A stretch of 64,000 bases of DNA from Burhinus oedicnemus (taxonomy: Eukaryota > Chordata > Aves > Charadriiformes > Burhinidae). Positions 26,461-38,335 of this stretch are shown piece after piece. The DNA lies in the NCBI GenBank assembly GCA_008921705.1, contig VFFE01009197.1, forward strand, positions 950,064-1,014,063, given 5' to 3'. How positions within the stretch are numbered: position 1 is the first letter of the stretch; each line of letters begins with the position of its first letter. The position numbers and the translations under genes are program-made. The notes under the pieces are model-generated. The model made no database searches, was not told the origin of the DNA, and saw only the letters and a program-made list of their open reading frames with translations.

Positions 26461-29400
26461 AGGCCCAGTGTGGAGAGTGTAGGTGACTTCTGGCAATGCC
26501 CTCAAAGAAAATGCGTAGAGAAGACTAAAGAATCCACATAGGGAAGGCAACTGGCTGGGACCCCAAGGAGTCTGGAAAGATAAAGTGTGTATTGGCAAAA
26601 CTTTTCATAGCATGTTTTGGAGAGGCATGGTCAGGAGAGAGAGTTTATGCTTGTTAAATATGTAAGGAGACAGTTTGGCTGCAATCTGTTCAGGTTTCTG
26701 AAAACACTGGGCTTCTGTTAGGCAGAACTGGTATTTGCCTGGTCACCCAGTGGTGACTCATTGTAGAATTCAGCCCTGAGAGGAGGAGAGAGGTAGGCTG
26801 AATTCAAAGTGATCCTGAGTTCCCTTTGTCACAGTTATTCCCATTCCTTATTAAACTGAAATGTAGGGTGAGAAAGGATTTCAAGAGAACAGCTAGGCAA
26901 AGGATGAAGCATCTCTTCCATACTGAAGGCCAAATAGGTCTTTGATGACCCACAGTAACAAACAGTACTGTCATTCAGTAACAAGATGGAAAAAAATCAT
27001 GTGGCTATTTAGCTTCATGCTGGAGTTGTACATCTGGCTTCATGTTTGGGCTCCTCCTCTCTGATCTTGGTTATTCCTCTGTGTTCAGGAACAGTGAAGT
27101 GACAAGTGTCAGTCAAGGAAAGGTAACAGTGCAGAAGTTATCCTTGCTGAACAGCAGTGATACAAGGTATTCACTGACTGAAGATAATGAAAACTGGACA
27201 AACCTATTGCAAAGTTCATCTTTTTTACATGTATTAATTCAACCCACTGGCACAGACATTTTGGACATCCTGCTCACATGGTTTGCATTAAAGCATTATG
27301 AAATCCCAAATTCGGGTGCCAGATGGTTTTGGATTACTTTGCTTGTATAAATGGTTTAATTTGGGTGCATGGAAAATGTAAAATATTCTGGTAATAGCTT
27401 TAGCAGGACTACATAGTCTGCATTTGCCTTATGCATGAACTGTGCTACCTGCCTTCTGCGCATTATATTCCGAATCAAGATAAAACTTCAAAACATGAAT
27501 TCAAATTTACTGACTTCCAGAACAGACTATGCTCTGTAAAATGCTTAAAGGGATTGACGCGAAAGGAAATATTCCAAAAGACCCACTATGCTGAGAAACC
27601 ACACAGTGAATAAAAATAGCCCTCTCTTTCCAAATACATGCCTCCTAAGAATGCATTCAGCCTGGTCCTGTATGTGAAGCGAGAAAAGAGAGAATGGGTA
27701 AAGGTCAAGCATACAGCTGTTGTTCCTGCCAGTAATCATTTTGCTTGCTTTACTTGATGAGCTGAATGAGCTTTTTAGCTACTATTAACAGGGATCACAT
27801 TTTTCAGATGATCTTTTCTTGGTGCAACAGATGAGCACCAGGAGTATAAATATGGAGTTAACTTGAAATTAGATCTGTTGGAATTCACACATCCTGTTCT
27901 ACGTGGTATGAACCGGCTGAAATGGCCCTTGCGCTTTCTGAATTTCATCCTGCATTGACCACCATCACATCACGTACTATGTGGCTTCTGCCTTGTCATT
28001 ATTCAAATATAGAATTACTTCCCTGATCCAGTCACACTCCCAAGTGCAAGTGCAAAATGTTGACCTGGTTAAACCAGCAGCTTTCTAGGATATAGGAATA
28101 AAAATAAGCTGGATAGTATTTTAGGAGAACACTTTAAAGTTACTACTTTAACTGGATGTGATTTTAGTTTGTTTGTTTGAACTTACTTTAGATGAGAAAG
28201 CCAGTGACTAGCTAGAGACAGTCTTTCTCTCAGTATTGTCTTTTCTAGTTTTTCAGAAATAGATTGCTTATTTTCAGGGGCAGCACACAAGTAAGGGCAC
28301 GACATATGAACAGTGACCTTGTTCTCAGAGATGTAAAGGGAAGTAGGCTGGTTTGTCCAGAGGGATTCCCCTGGCTCTGCACAACCGCTTCTAGCAGTTT
28401 TCACTCCGCCGTTTTCCACAAGAATTGTTTTCCTGAGTTTCAGTGTAAAGCCCAGAAAGAGAGGCGTCAAATAGAAAAACAAAACAGGAGTTTCAGTTTA
28501 GTATTGCCAAGGAGTCTGTTTCCAGTTGTACTGCAATAAATAGACAGAAAATCATCAACTTGCATTACATTTGATCAGTCTCCAAGGACTTTAGAATAAT
28601 TACTTGGGAGTAATTTTTCTGTGAAGTTATTCTCTAAAAAGGAAGTGAAACAAAGCAAAACTTAGTCTTGCAAGCTGTCATCAAAACCCGTGAGCTCCAC
28701 ATCAGTTCTCTACAGAACAGTAGACAATTACGGAGGAATCACGGCTCTGTGAACACTGATCTCTATTACATAGTCTCAGGTGAGTTTCCTCACCTGTATC
28801 GCCTTACCAATGCAACTGAACGTAGCTGCTGATGTCAGCTAAGACTGTACTAAGACCTAGAATTTTTTAGAGGGGTGGAGGTGGGGAGGAGTAAGAATAA
28901 CATCAACAAGTACGTCAGGCAATAACAAGGCACCAGGATCTTGCTGAGGTCAGCATCACACCCAAGACTCAGAAAGGCCGACTCCAATGGATTAAGTCAT
29001 AATCTTGGAGCTGAGTATGTGCTGATTGGTTTGCACAACTCCTCGCTCAGTTATGGGGTGGGGTAAATTTCAGAAAGGAGTTTTTAGAATGAAAGAGGCA
29101 GTAGACTTAGATATAACTGTAGGATGGGGAAGTATGTGAAGCAGACAGAAAGCTTAAAATCCCCTTTAGATGCAGGCAATGCATCTAAATGTTTTTTAGG
29201 ATCTGGAGGAACTTGTTGTTTAGCCTGTGCTGTATCAGTGATACACGTTTTAAAACTGAAAAGACAGAAATTTCCCTGTCTTCGTCACTTTGTCATCTCT
29301 CCCACTGGCTCCCCTATCTATCTAGAGGCAGTCCAAAGAGGGATAGAGTACCATGTGTTATTTACCAGTGTTTTCCTTTGGAAGGCTCTGTGGTGGGTTG

Positions 29401-29769
29401 CTTGTGACTCTACCAAATTTTAATCATTTTCCTACATTTTCCAAGCCGAATGTCTTCCCCTACCTGGTTAGACACACGCTCAGTTTACATCGGGACAACT
29501 TAATAAAACTGATTCAACAATTTCCAAGGATGACCCTTGGCTTCAAAGAAGTTCCTGTGACCTCTTTTCTGAGAACTCCAGTGCTCCCATACTTCAGGGT
29601 GAGGACTTGCCTACAACTCTGGTCATTCCTCACTTTGGAGTGTCTCAAATATAGAACCTTTGAAAATGAAGCATATATATTTAGTCACCACCTGTGAAAA
29701 GTTTAGTTAATGTGACCTGTCTGGTATCTGTCTGTGATCTGTAACACAAACACGGAGAGAATTCAGTTA
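26461..29769. other. Intergenic, no gene recognised
   Basis: AT-rich. Frames of up to 114 codons (29353-29697) show no domains. No repeat with defined edges was recognised. Confidence 0.55.
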
Positions 29770-29774
29770 CCCAG
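29770..29774. repeat. Left 5-bp target-site duplication (CCCAG)
   Basis: CCCAG directly precedes the LTR's terminal TG and is repeated at 30476-30480 directly after its terminal CA. This is the staggered-cut duplication left by retroviral-type integration and fixes the LTR ends to the base. Confidence 0.9.
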
Positions 29775-30475
29775 TGTCCTGGTTTGAGGTAAAACAGGAC
29801 CAATTTTGTTCACCAACTACTTTTTAGCCAGGCCTCTTCTAACTGCTGAAATTAACAGCATGTTGTGCAGAAACTGTTGGCTCTTAGGGTGGTAAGACCC
29901 ATGTTGATGCCAAGGAATGGGATGCAGAGAGGCTCCTGCTTATCCTCATTGCTATACCGACCAAGGCCAGCCAGCTTTGTTACTTGCCCCGTTGGAGGGT
30001 CAGAAGCAGAAAAGCGTAGAGGGGTCACACCTGCGGGGAGGAGCGGACAGGACAGGTGACCCAGAACTGACCAACAGGGTATTCCATCCCATCTGCCTCA
30101 GGCTCAGTATAAAAGCTGAGGGATCAAAGGGTCAGCCCTCTTTCTGCAATGGCCGGCAGCCAAGGAGGACTCTGTCTCTGCGTCTGCCTTTGATCCCAAT
30201 CCTGAATCCAGATCCAGAATGCAGTTCCCATCTGTCACGGAGTCCAGTCTGGGACTTCCTCAGTGCCTGCTGGTGACATGATTGTCATCCTGGGAGCGTG
30301 ATATGGTTTTGTATAGAGTTCATTATTTTCTTTTTATTATTTTATTATTAACATTTCTTTAAAGTAGTTTAGTTCCTTCTAAACTCTCAAGTCTCTTTTT
30401 CTTTCTCCTGCCTCCCTTCGAAGCAGAGCATCTGTTGTTCCACCTGATTGGGCCAATCTGGCCCAAACCACGACA
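29775..30475 (+). mobile_element. Solo LTR, ERVL-like family, copy 2 (701 bp)
   Basis: The element starts TGTCCTGGTTTGAGG and ends CAAACCACGACA, so it obeys the TG...CA rule; its outer ~13 bases form an imperfect inverted repeat, as in several avian ERVL-type LTRs. It is bounded by CCCAG duplications. A TATA box lies near its middle. It contains chance frames of 119 and 64 codons with no retroviral domains. No internal retroviral genes flank it. It is the intact-edged partner of the minus-strand copy at 13353-14050. Near-identity of the two copies suggests the family was active fairly recently. Confidence 0.92.
30108..30114 (+). promoter_or_regulatory. LTR TATA box (copy 2)
   Basis: TATAAAA at LTR position ~334, a normal place for the U3 promoter. 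It suggests that transcription would run rightwards. Activity is unknown. Confidence 0.55.
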
Positions 30476-30480
30476 CCCAG
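30476..30480. repeat. Right 5-bp target-site duplication (CCCAG)
   Basis: Exact copy of 29770-29774, abutting the LTR 3' terminus ACGACA. Confidence 0.9.
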
Positions 30481-33400
30481 GACAACGCGCAGTTCTCTGG
30501 GCCATGAGATTGTCCTTTCCCGTTCCTGTAGTCTCCTCTCTCATTGTGCATCTCCCAGCTTTTCCAGCAAGGTAAACATTGCATTAGCATGCAACCTCAA
30601 TTCACTCCAAGGAGGCTGGGAAAAAATGGCATTGAATTATTTCACTAAAGGTTATTGTAGTTCTGTCCACAAGATTCCTAAACTAAGGTTGTATAAGCAA
30701 ACTTAACGCTAGCATGTCCCAGATTTGGAGTGCCTGGTCTGCAACCTTTTGCATGTATTCTAAGATCCATGTTTGTTTGCTGGATGAATTTTGTCACTAT
30801 CAACATTCTGCAGTTACTCTGTCTCAGTGCTCAGATATGTGGGCCTGAAGAATTAACAATTATATTCCCCAATACTAATGGACTGGTCAAAAGGCACCTT
30901 CCTGTCTCAGTAGAGGGAGGTTTCATTTCGTTAAATTAAAATTTAATGGAAGAGCCCACTCAGACCTTCCCTTCCTACACGTACACGGGGAAGAGATTTC
31001 AGTGTCCACTAGATGACGAACAATGAGCTGTTTGATTAATATGCCTCCCTGTTCTTCCTTCAAATTGAAAACCTGCCCAGACTTGCTGGAACCATCGCCT
31101 TTAGGGAGCACAGATTCTCACAGATTCCATGCAGAAACAGTCTAGCTATCAGTCGTGGTATTGCTAAGAGATTTCAGTCATCAGCACCATCTACAACACA
31201 ACTTGCAAATGTACAAAGACTAAGTTACAGTCAGCAATACAATAGAGGTCCTGGATTTCAAGTCTCTTATTTCAAACCAAATGCATGGAGCTTTTGGTTA
31301 CTCATGTAGGCTGGCAAGAATTTCATGACCACAAACCTGTTCATCAAGTTGACTAATTAATGTATTTGTTTCTGAATGTTCCAGTGTCAACGTTAGTCAC
31401 TGTATGAACGTTTGTAACAATAGAAGGATCAGGCAACACCCAAGGTCATTCCCAACTCAAAATATGAAAATACATTCTTGATATACTTTCTATTTGCTAT
31501 CACTTTTATCACTTTTCCCACTTTGAAGCTGACTGAGAGCTGCTTCCAGGAAAATGATCACAACCCAAGCAGATAATATGTTTCATCCTAGTTCACACTA
31601 ACGAGAAAAATGTGGTAATTTTTGAAAAATAATGTCCCCTTTCTTCAAAGGCAGAAATCAGTTAATTCTATTTATTCTTTGGTTTTCAGGGGCATCTGAT
31701 TTTTCTCTTAATTTCACACACAACTTTTCCCTATCTTTTGCTAAATACCAGTATTGTGCCATTTTCAGGCTCACGTGGATAAAACATCCTTCTAGAGGAC
31801 TCATTTCATTAGTATGGCCAACCTTGGAGATGGATGTTTATGATATAACTATGCCTAGACTTTCAGTTGCCTGAATCTTAAAGGAAGAATTTTTTTAAAG
31901 ACGACTTTAATAGGAAGTGGACCTATTAAAGCTGGTGATAATACTAATAATATGAGGCTAACATGAGTTCTTGCATAGTTACTATAATATATTATCAAGT
32001 AGGACGCCGGTGAGGAAAAACAAACTGTACTTTTGAGCAAAGAGGCTTTTTACTCCATTTTATTGAATAACAGATGCTGTAAACAAATACTATTTCTGCA
32101 TCATTTTCTTTGGTGATTCTATCTACTTTTATAGCATTTCTATAAATTACAAAAGAGTCATCATATATAGTATATGTTGTACCATCAACTTGGAATTAGA
32201 GATGTCTTGAAAACTAAGTGTCTGCAGTTCTGAAAGCCATATGTACGATTTGATATAATTTGCCAAATAGACCAGTGATGCTTAAATCACTCAGGTAGTT
32301 GATTGGGAATCCCCTTCTGGAGTATAAACACACAATTTATTCCACCCATCTGTATCTGACACTGAAAAAGAAACTTTGCTGAGAGCTCTCTTAAAAATTA
32401 CATTATAGGTGGTGTATTCCTGCATTTTACTCTTCTTGTAAACTTCCTAGAAGAACTAGAATCAAAATACTGGTCAAATCTAATTAACAGAGTTTTTAAG
32501 CAGATCCTGTTTTCTACCCAAGAGACTCTACTTCAGCGGTGATCCTGTTTATATTCTTCCATTCCCAAGATGTAAAGTTGGGCTAACGGTCGTGAACCAC
32601 TGGGAAAAAAAAAAAAGCCTTAAAAGTGTGAAGTCTGATTGCTCGTGCAGTGGGGTAAGAAATTCAAACAGCATTTCCACATGTTCTGAAAGACTTGGAT
32701 TTATTCTGACTCTTCCATCAGTCTTAAGACTAAGATCTTCAAAAAATCACTTATTATTTTGCTTTAAACAGTCATCTAGTATTTAACCCATACTTCAGGC
32801 AGACTTGTTCCTCCTCTCTTCCAGATGGGTATTGCTTTTTATTGGGCACTATTTTCTTTCCCTCCCTATGAATGAGCTCTCCTTGAGCAGTAGACTGGAT
32901 AGTGACTCTTCACTTCTTATCCTTATAACGCAGCTTGGTCGAGCTATAGAACATGCGAGAAGGAATATTTCTTTTTAATTGTTAGTTTCTGCCAGTTTGG
33001 GATATAACAGTGCTTAATCCTGTAATTTTAATAATAGTATTTTCTGATAATAAGCCATATAAGCCACTTTTCTGACGTAAAGGGCTAGTGATACATTGTC
33101 CTGTTGTGGCATTGACAAAGCAAGACAGGAGTTTAGTTGCAGATCACAACCTATGTGCAATATTTGGGACAAGACGCTTTTGCACTGTGTAATTCTGAAG
33201 TCATACAAAACATGCAAGTGGGTTTTCCAGCCACTCCAGAGAGACCACACAGGAAGAAGAAACATCAGGGGAAACAAAATGTCACTGCCTACAACATTAC
33301 AAAATAGAAATAACCAGCTTCTCTATAGGCCTGATGCTTGGAAACCTACCTCAGTTTCCACTGAATACAGGTTTAAGGGATTCCAGTGTTAGATGTGCAT

Positions 33401-33734
33401 ATCATGGAGGCTGATGAGATAAACCAGGACTGTCTTTCTCCATCTGCTATGCTCACACAGCCCCTGGTATAAAAAACACCATGCCAGCTGCACTAGGAGT
33501 CTTTTAGCATTCACACATGCAGATACCCATTTAAGAGATGCCCAAACACCCTGAGATTATGAAAGGCCAGAGTGACGGTAGTGTGCGTTCAACCTGTGTG
33601 TATCACAGGAACAGAACTTAACAGAGGTTCTTAACTCTATCGTCAAGTTTCACACTATCCCATAGAACCCCTGCTTCTCCCCAAGCAGTGTAAGGGCAAT
33701 GTGTATTGTGCAACGTATGGCTCCTGTCTAGACT
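30481..33734. other. Intergenic, no gene recognised
   Basis: AT-rich with only short frames. No recognisable transposon, RNA gene or CpG island. Confidence 0.55.
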
Positions 33735-33809
33735 TTATTTGCTATACACCAATACATCTTTATTTGCTATACATTAATACATCTTTATTTGCTATCCACT
33801 AGTACATCT
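33735..33809. repeat. Three 25-bp tandem repeats
   Basis: Three head-to-tail copies of a 25-base unit starting TTATTTGCTATACA and ending ACATCT: 33735-33759, 33760-33784 and 33785-33809. The units differ at a few positions around bases 12-18. It is a minisatellite-type local duplication with no evident function. Confidence 0.95.
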
Positions 33810-36800
33810 CCACCAACCCTTCTGCACCCGTGTCCCTACACACACATCCAATGCCTAACTGTGACTCTAAACAGTTTTCAAGTTGAGTAGCAGAACTGAA
33901 TGTATTTAGTGTGAGAAGGAAGGTCTTTTAAGAAGAAAGTGCACTGGCGAACGTATTTTGAGAGGTCAAATGTTAAATGGAAGCCCTTTCTGCATTAATA
34001 CCAGAGATGACTTTATGTGAAAGTATTAAGGTAAACTGTATGTTCCAGAGAGCGCTATTCCTAGATTCCCTAAGAGTAATGCACCGCAAGATTTTATGAA
34101 TAATCAATTCAAAATGCTGGAAAAGAGAAGAAAATTATTTCTTTATACAGAGCAGATCACACCTATTGTGAATTATGAACTATGAATTTGTATAGCAGAC
34201 CATACGTGCTCATGAGTAAATCCTTCTCTGAAACTCAAGACTTAGGTAACTATCCACTAAGTTAAATTTTACACGTTAATGAGAAGCAGCCTAGGAAATT
34301 AAGATAGTTCCTTCCTAAGTAAAAGTCTTGCTTAAAACAGTGAAATGCAGGAAGTGAAAACAGTCCTGAGCACAGTGCGAAAGCAGTGCAGAGAACGTCC
34401 TGAGCTGAGCCTTTGTGAGAAGCTTCCACAGGGCCTGGCTGACAAAGGTGGCTTTACGTCAGCATTACGCTCCCAACTGAGGGACGCAGGGCCATTTGCC
34501 TGCCTTCTAACAGCCAGCACACCCCCGGAGCTCGATACGTTTCTGCAACGTCTGCCTGCATTTCTGGGACTGAAATCCTTCAAACAACCTGAGGATATCC
34601 CAACAGGAGAAGAGCAGAACCTGGCCGTATGCCTTGAGAAGAAGAAAAAGATGTTTCATGTTTTTAGGATGAAGTCACTTACTAAAAGGTTGCATTGAAG
34701 CTGATGATTTTTTCTGTTTGGCTGAAGCAAACAATTTGGTCTGTGAATTTAGCTTTGTTGTTACTAACAGCTGGAAGATTATATTGATAAAATTATTAAG
34801 AGAATATTGTTTCATTTCTATATAACTCGAATTGACGTAAAAAGAGCGGAAGTTAGGATGACTTATATGAGTTTTTATCTGTAAATCTTCACCTTTACAA
34901 TTCCAAGCACAATACATTTGCACTGCTGGTGAACTCCACAGTATCTGGGCTTTTTTTAACCTTTAACATTGCCTCATCTGTATTATTGCTCTAACTTCTA
35001 GATTATGATATAATTAAAGCAACTCTATTAACTCAGTCCTGCAGAATATCTAACATACACATCTGTATCATAACTTCCAACTCTCTATGTCTGCTCTGAT
35101 GCTTTTTTCTACCTTCAAGCCAAGTACCTTTTTGTGACCTTTTACTCATCCTCAGCTTGTAGTTTCTCATGCAATTAAAGTGAGACATGCCTATTTTTAG
35201 CACTTAAAAATACTCTAGGAACTACAGAACTGTTTGTCATCTCTGTTGGTAGACCCTGATTGTTTTCATTCGTTACTTGGTTGAAATTACCATGGAATTC
35301 AGTTATCTTTTTGTTGTTGATGTTTACATTTTTTAGAGAATTTTTGCCTTGACTGTGAATTATTCACACTGCTCCTTCCTGACGGGCATACCCCTTAACT
35401 TTGCTTTGCACAGCTTTAAGTAAACATATTTTTTAATCGTCTTTTGGTGATCAAAAGACTATTTGTGATAATTATGTTTGTACTTCCACTTAATCTTTAA
35501 TGAAGCTGAAAGGATGCTGTCATTTTTATATCCACATTTCAACAAGAGGTGGGATAACTTCACTTACCTCACTCTCATGTATGCTCTGCACTATTCCAGG
35601 TAAATCACCACACTGGAAAAAACAATAAAGCAGATAAATTTCTGTAATATTAACACAAACTTTTTTCCCATTAGATGTCTATCTTTCTACATAGAATTTA
35701 TGTCCGAAAGGAATGTGGCTATAATATTTTCCATTAAATTATCATGCTGCTAAATCTTTCTTAGCAAAGATTGTGATACGGTGAAACAACTCAATTGCTT
35801 GCTTGACAGATTATTCCAGTAATAATGGGGGGGGGGGGGGGAATTTCTACTCATTATTTCAGTAATGAGATGGGGAGGAAGTTTTAATCCCTTTTGCTTT
35901 GGCAGGCTGCAAACAGGACACAAATTGGATATACTTCATAAATAAACACTGCACAGTCTCTGATCCACCTACAGCCAAGTCCTTACTCAGCCTCTTCTTA
36001 CTGAAATCATTTGGAGCCTAGTCAAGTACAGATAAAGAGCTCGTTTCATTTTTGGATCCGAGCTGAGTATTGCTGCATCCAAACTAGGTTAGGAACATGA
36101 TACTTGGGGAGAGGTGGGAGTGTGAAAGGACAAAGAAGCTTTGCTTTTGTACTTGTCTTCTGGGCTCTAGCTCTCTTGCAGTCAAGTCACGTTAGAACAG
36201 TCTATTTTCTCTGCACACAGTTGCCTCTTGAAAACTTAAAAAAGCTGTTCTAGCATCTGGATATCTCTGGGCTGCTGTTGCAGTCTTGATGTTTTTGGTT
36301 TTTTTCCTAAGAATCTCTTTCTTCCCCGGAGTTAACTGGAATAGCCGTGTGGGGATGCCCCCTAGACAAGGTAAAATCTCTGGTGTCCCATTACAGTTGC
36401 TTGGCAGCAAACATATGCTGATACAAGATGGGCTGATTATGAATCTCAAATGTAGACTTCATAATCCATTTTACACAGTTCAGTACGACTGCCCAGCAAA
36501 GAAAAGTTTTGGCTGTTGGATCTGATACTCCTCTGGAGTCACAGATGAGGAGACACCCTGGTGAAGTAAACAATTGCACAAGCATTCAACTGATATATAT
36601 ACATCATGGAAGACTTGGGCTCATATATGTTAAATTAATAATGAATATTTTCAGTTGTATTTGGAATAAAACACTACATAGAGATCTTATGTCACTGGTT
36701 CCTAGTCAGCAAAACTTAAATTTTGGAATCACTTGTGTAAATCCCTGGGAGAAGTGAGAAAAGCATTTGAAAGCAAGCACCCAGGGGCTACAGATTGACT

Positions 36801-37800
36801 GCAGCAGATGCCTGAAGATCAGACAGCTGATAATATGCTTTAGTGCGCTTCAGTGCATTCCCTGGTACAACCCAGGGTACCTCCTGACCTTGGCTTTACA
36901 TTGTCAGGCTTTAACCTTAGGGCACTGTGCGAAAATAGAAGCAGCAGCACTACAAAATCTGACCCTTTAGTTGAATACCACATTTTAGAGGGATACCAGA
37001 TGTCCATCAAGACTGTGCACACGTAAACATCTACTATTATTTTCATGGTATAGCGCCTAAGCTACTTTACACTTCAGGTTATATAGGTTATTCTCCAATC
37101 TTTTTTATGTGTGTGTAGTCTTACAGACATCCTTCAGCGAGGACTGCTGTCATGCACTATATAGTTCTTCAAAGTGTCATACAGACCATCAAATATTAGT
37201 GTAATTTTTAACACTGTAGTCAGCTTAACAGGCATAACAATTGCCAGTGTGATAAAAGGAAATAATAGCTTGAAGATGGACATAGCACAAAATATTAAAG
37301 TATACTGAGCAGCTGGGAGCCAACAGGTTATTCCATAGGCTGTTCTAAAAATAAGAGAAGAACAGCAACAATAGGTTTGGGTGTTTATTTCATGTCAAAG
37401 AACATGCTTTAGAGAATACTATATTGAGATATTTTCTCACTGTATCTCTGTCCAGTACCCTGGCCATTGGTTATGTTGGATATGATCTCATGGCGTACAA
37501 CCTCATGCAGGTTGTATCTTCCTGTTTTCCTGTGACACCAATCTGCTGCTTCAGGCATTTGTCCTAATTGAGTCCTGAAGACTTCTGGCCTCCTTCATAC
37601 CATGTCAGCTCTAGCTTTTTATTCCACAGGACATTCTGAATAACCAATTTCACGTAATTTATAAACTTCATCGCACGTTTAGAAAAACTGTCTGGCTAAT
37701 GAAGTCATCTGTATCATCAGCGAAAAATCAATGGAGTAACTCACTTAAAAATACATTAAATCTTAAAGACACAGCAGAGTCACAAAGCACATTTAATAAT
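33810..37800. other. Intergenic, no confirmed gene
   Basis: AT-rich. A GC-richer island at 34340-34660 holds a 117-codon plus frame, described as a finding. A run of 15 G lies at 35827-35841. Otherwise nothing is recognisable. Confidence 0.5.
35827..35841 (+). repeat. Homopolymer G15
   Basis: An uninterrupted run of 15 guanines in otherwise AT-rich sequence. Such a run is slippage-prone and the length may be an assembly approximation. Confidence 0.9.
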
Positions 37801-38335
37801 GCCAGGGCCATGAGTGTACTAATAGACTTTAATTGCTTTGCCCAGCTTTTCCTGGTGCTTCCACCCACAACTGCCCATGGGCCCATCTCAGCCCTGGACT
37901 CTCAGCCGCTGCCTGAGCGACGCTGTGGGGGCGCTGTCTCCAGCTCCATGTTCAGCTGTGGTACAGCCATGGCTATGCCTGGCCACGGACCTCCTTGATC
38001 TGAGCCTGGTCTTCCTGGCTTCATCTCAGCCCTGCCTTGCCACCATGGACTTCCCTGGCAATCACCAGGCTGCATCTCGCTCTGTTTACTGCCGCTGGAC
38101 CTGACCATGATCTGCAAACCGAGTTCCTGGCATCCTCAGACCTGCCTCCTCATCACGAGCTGGTCTGGTGATCCGGACTCCCAGTTGACCTCAGCTGCCA
38201 TCCCTGGGCTTGCCCTGCCTGGGTGCTCTGGGGCTGGGCCCTGCCACCTCGGTGTCCTGTTTGGTTCCTGGCTCCTTGTCCCCTGGGGAGCGGCTGGCCC
38301 TCGCTGGTCCCTGCCAAATGATAGGTGCATCGCTG
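37801..38335 (-). repeat. Unclassified GC-rich interspersed repeat, copy B
   Basis: On the minus strand it aligns in the same order with copy A at 25958-26460: GGCAGGGACCAGCGAG near 38325, GGTCCGTGGCCAGG, GGCCCATGGGCAG, TGTGGGTGGAAGCACCAGG, then TAAAGTCTATTAGTA near 37830. Divergence between copies is substantial, so insertions are old. Its GC-richness creates several overlapping frames of 60-99 codons on both strands, none with protein-like conservation between the copies. Confidence 0.7.

Noticed and set aside
29865..30276. Overlapping 64- and 119-codon frames, also found inverted at 13547-13958, as a duplicated gene.
   Set aside because: They lie wholly inside an LTR with defined ends and have no retroviral or cellular domain. 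Identity reflects the shared LTR.
35990..36035. CCAAGTCCTTACTCAGCC resembling a conserved amniote repeat remnant.
   Set aside because: The matching stretch is too short and flanks do not follow the expected continuation.
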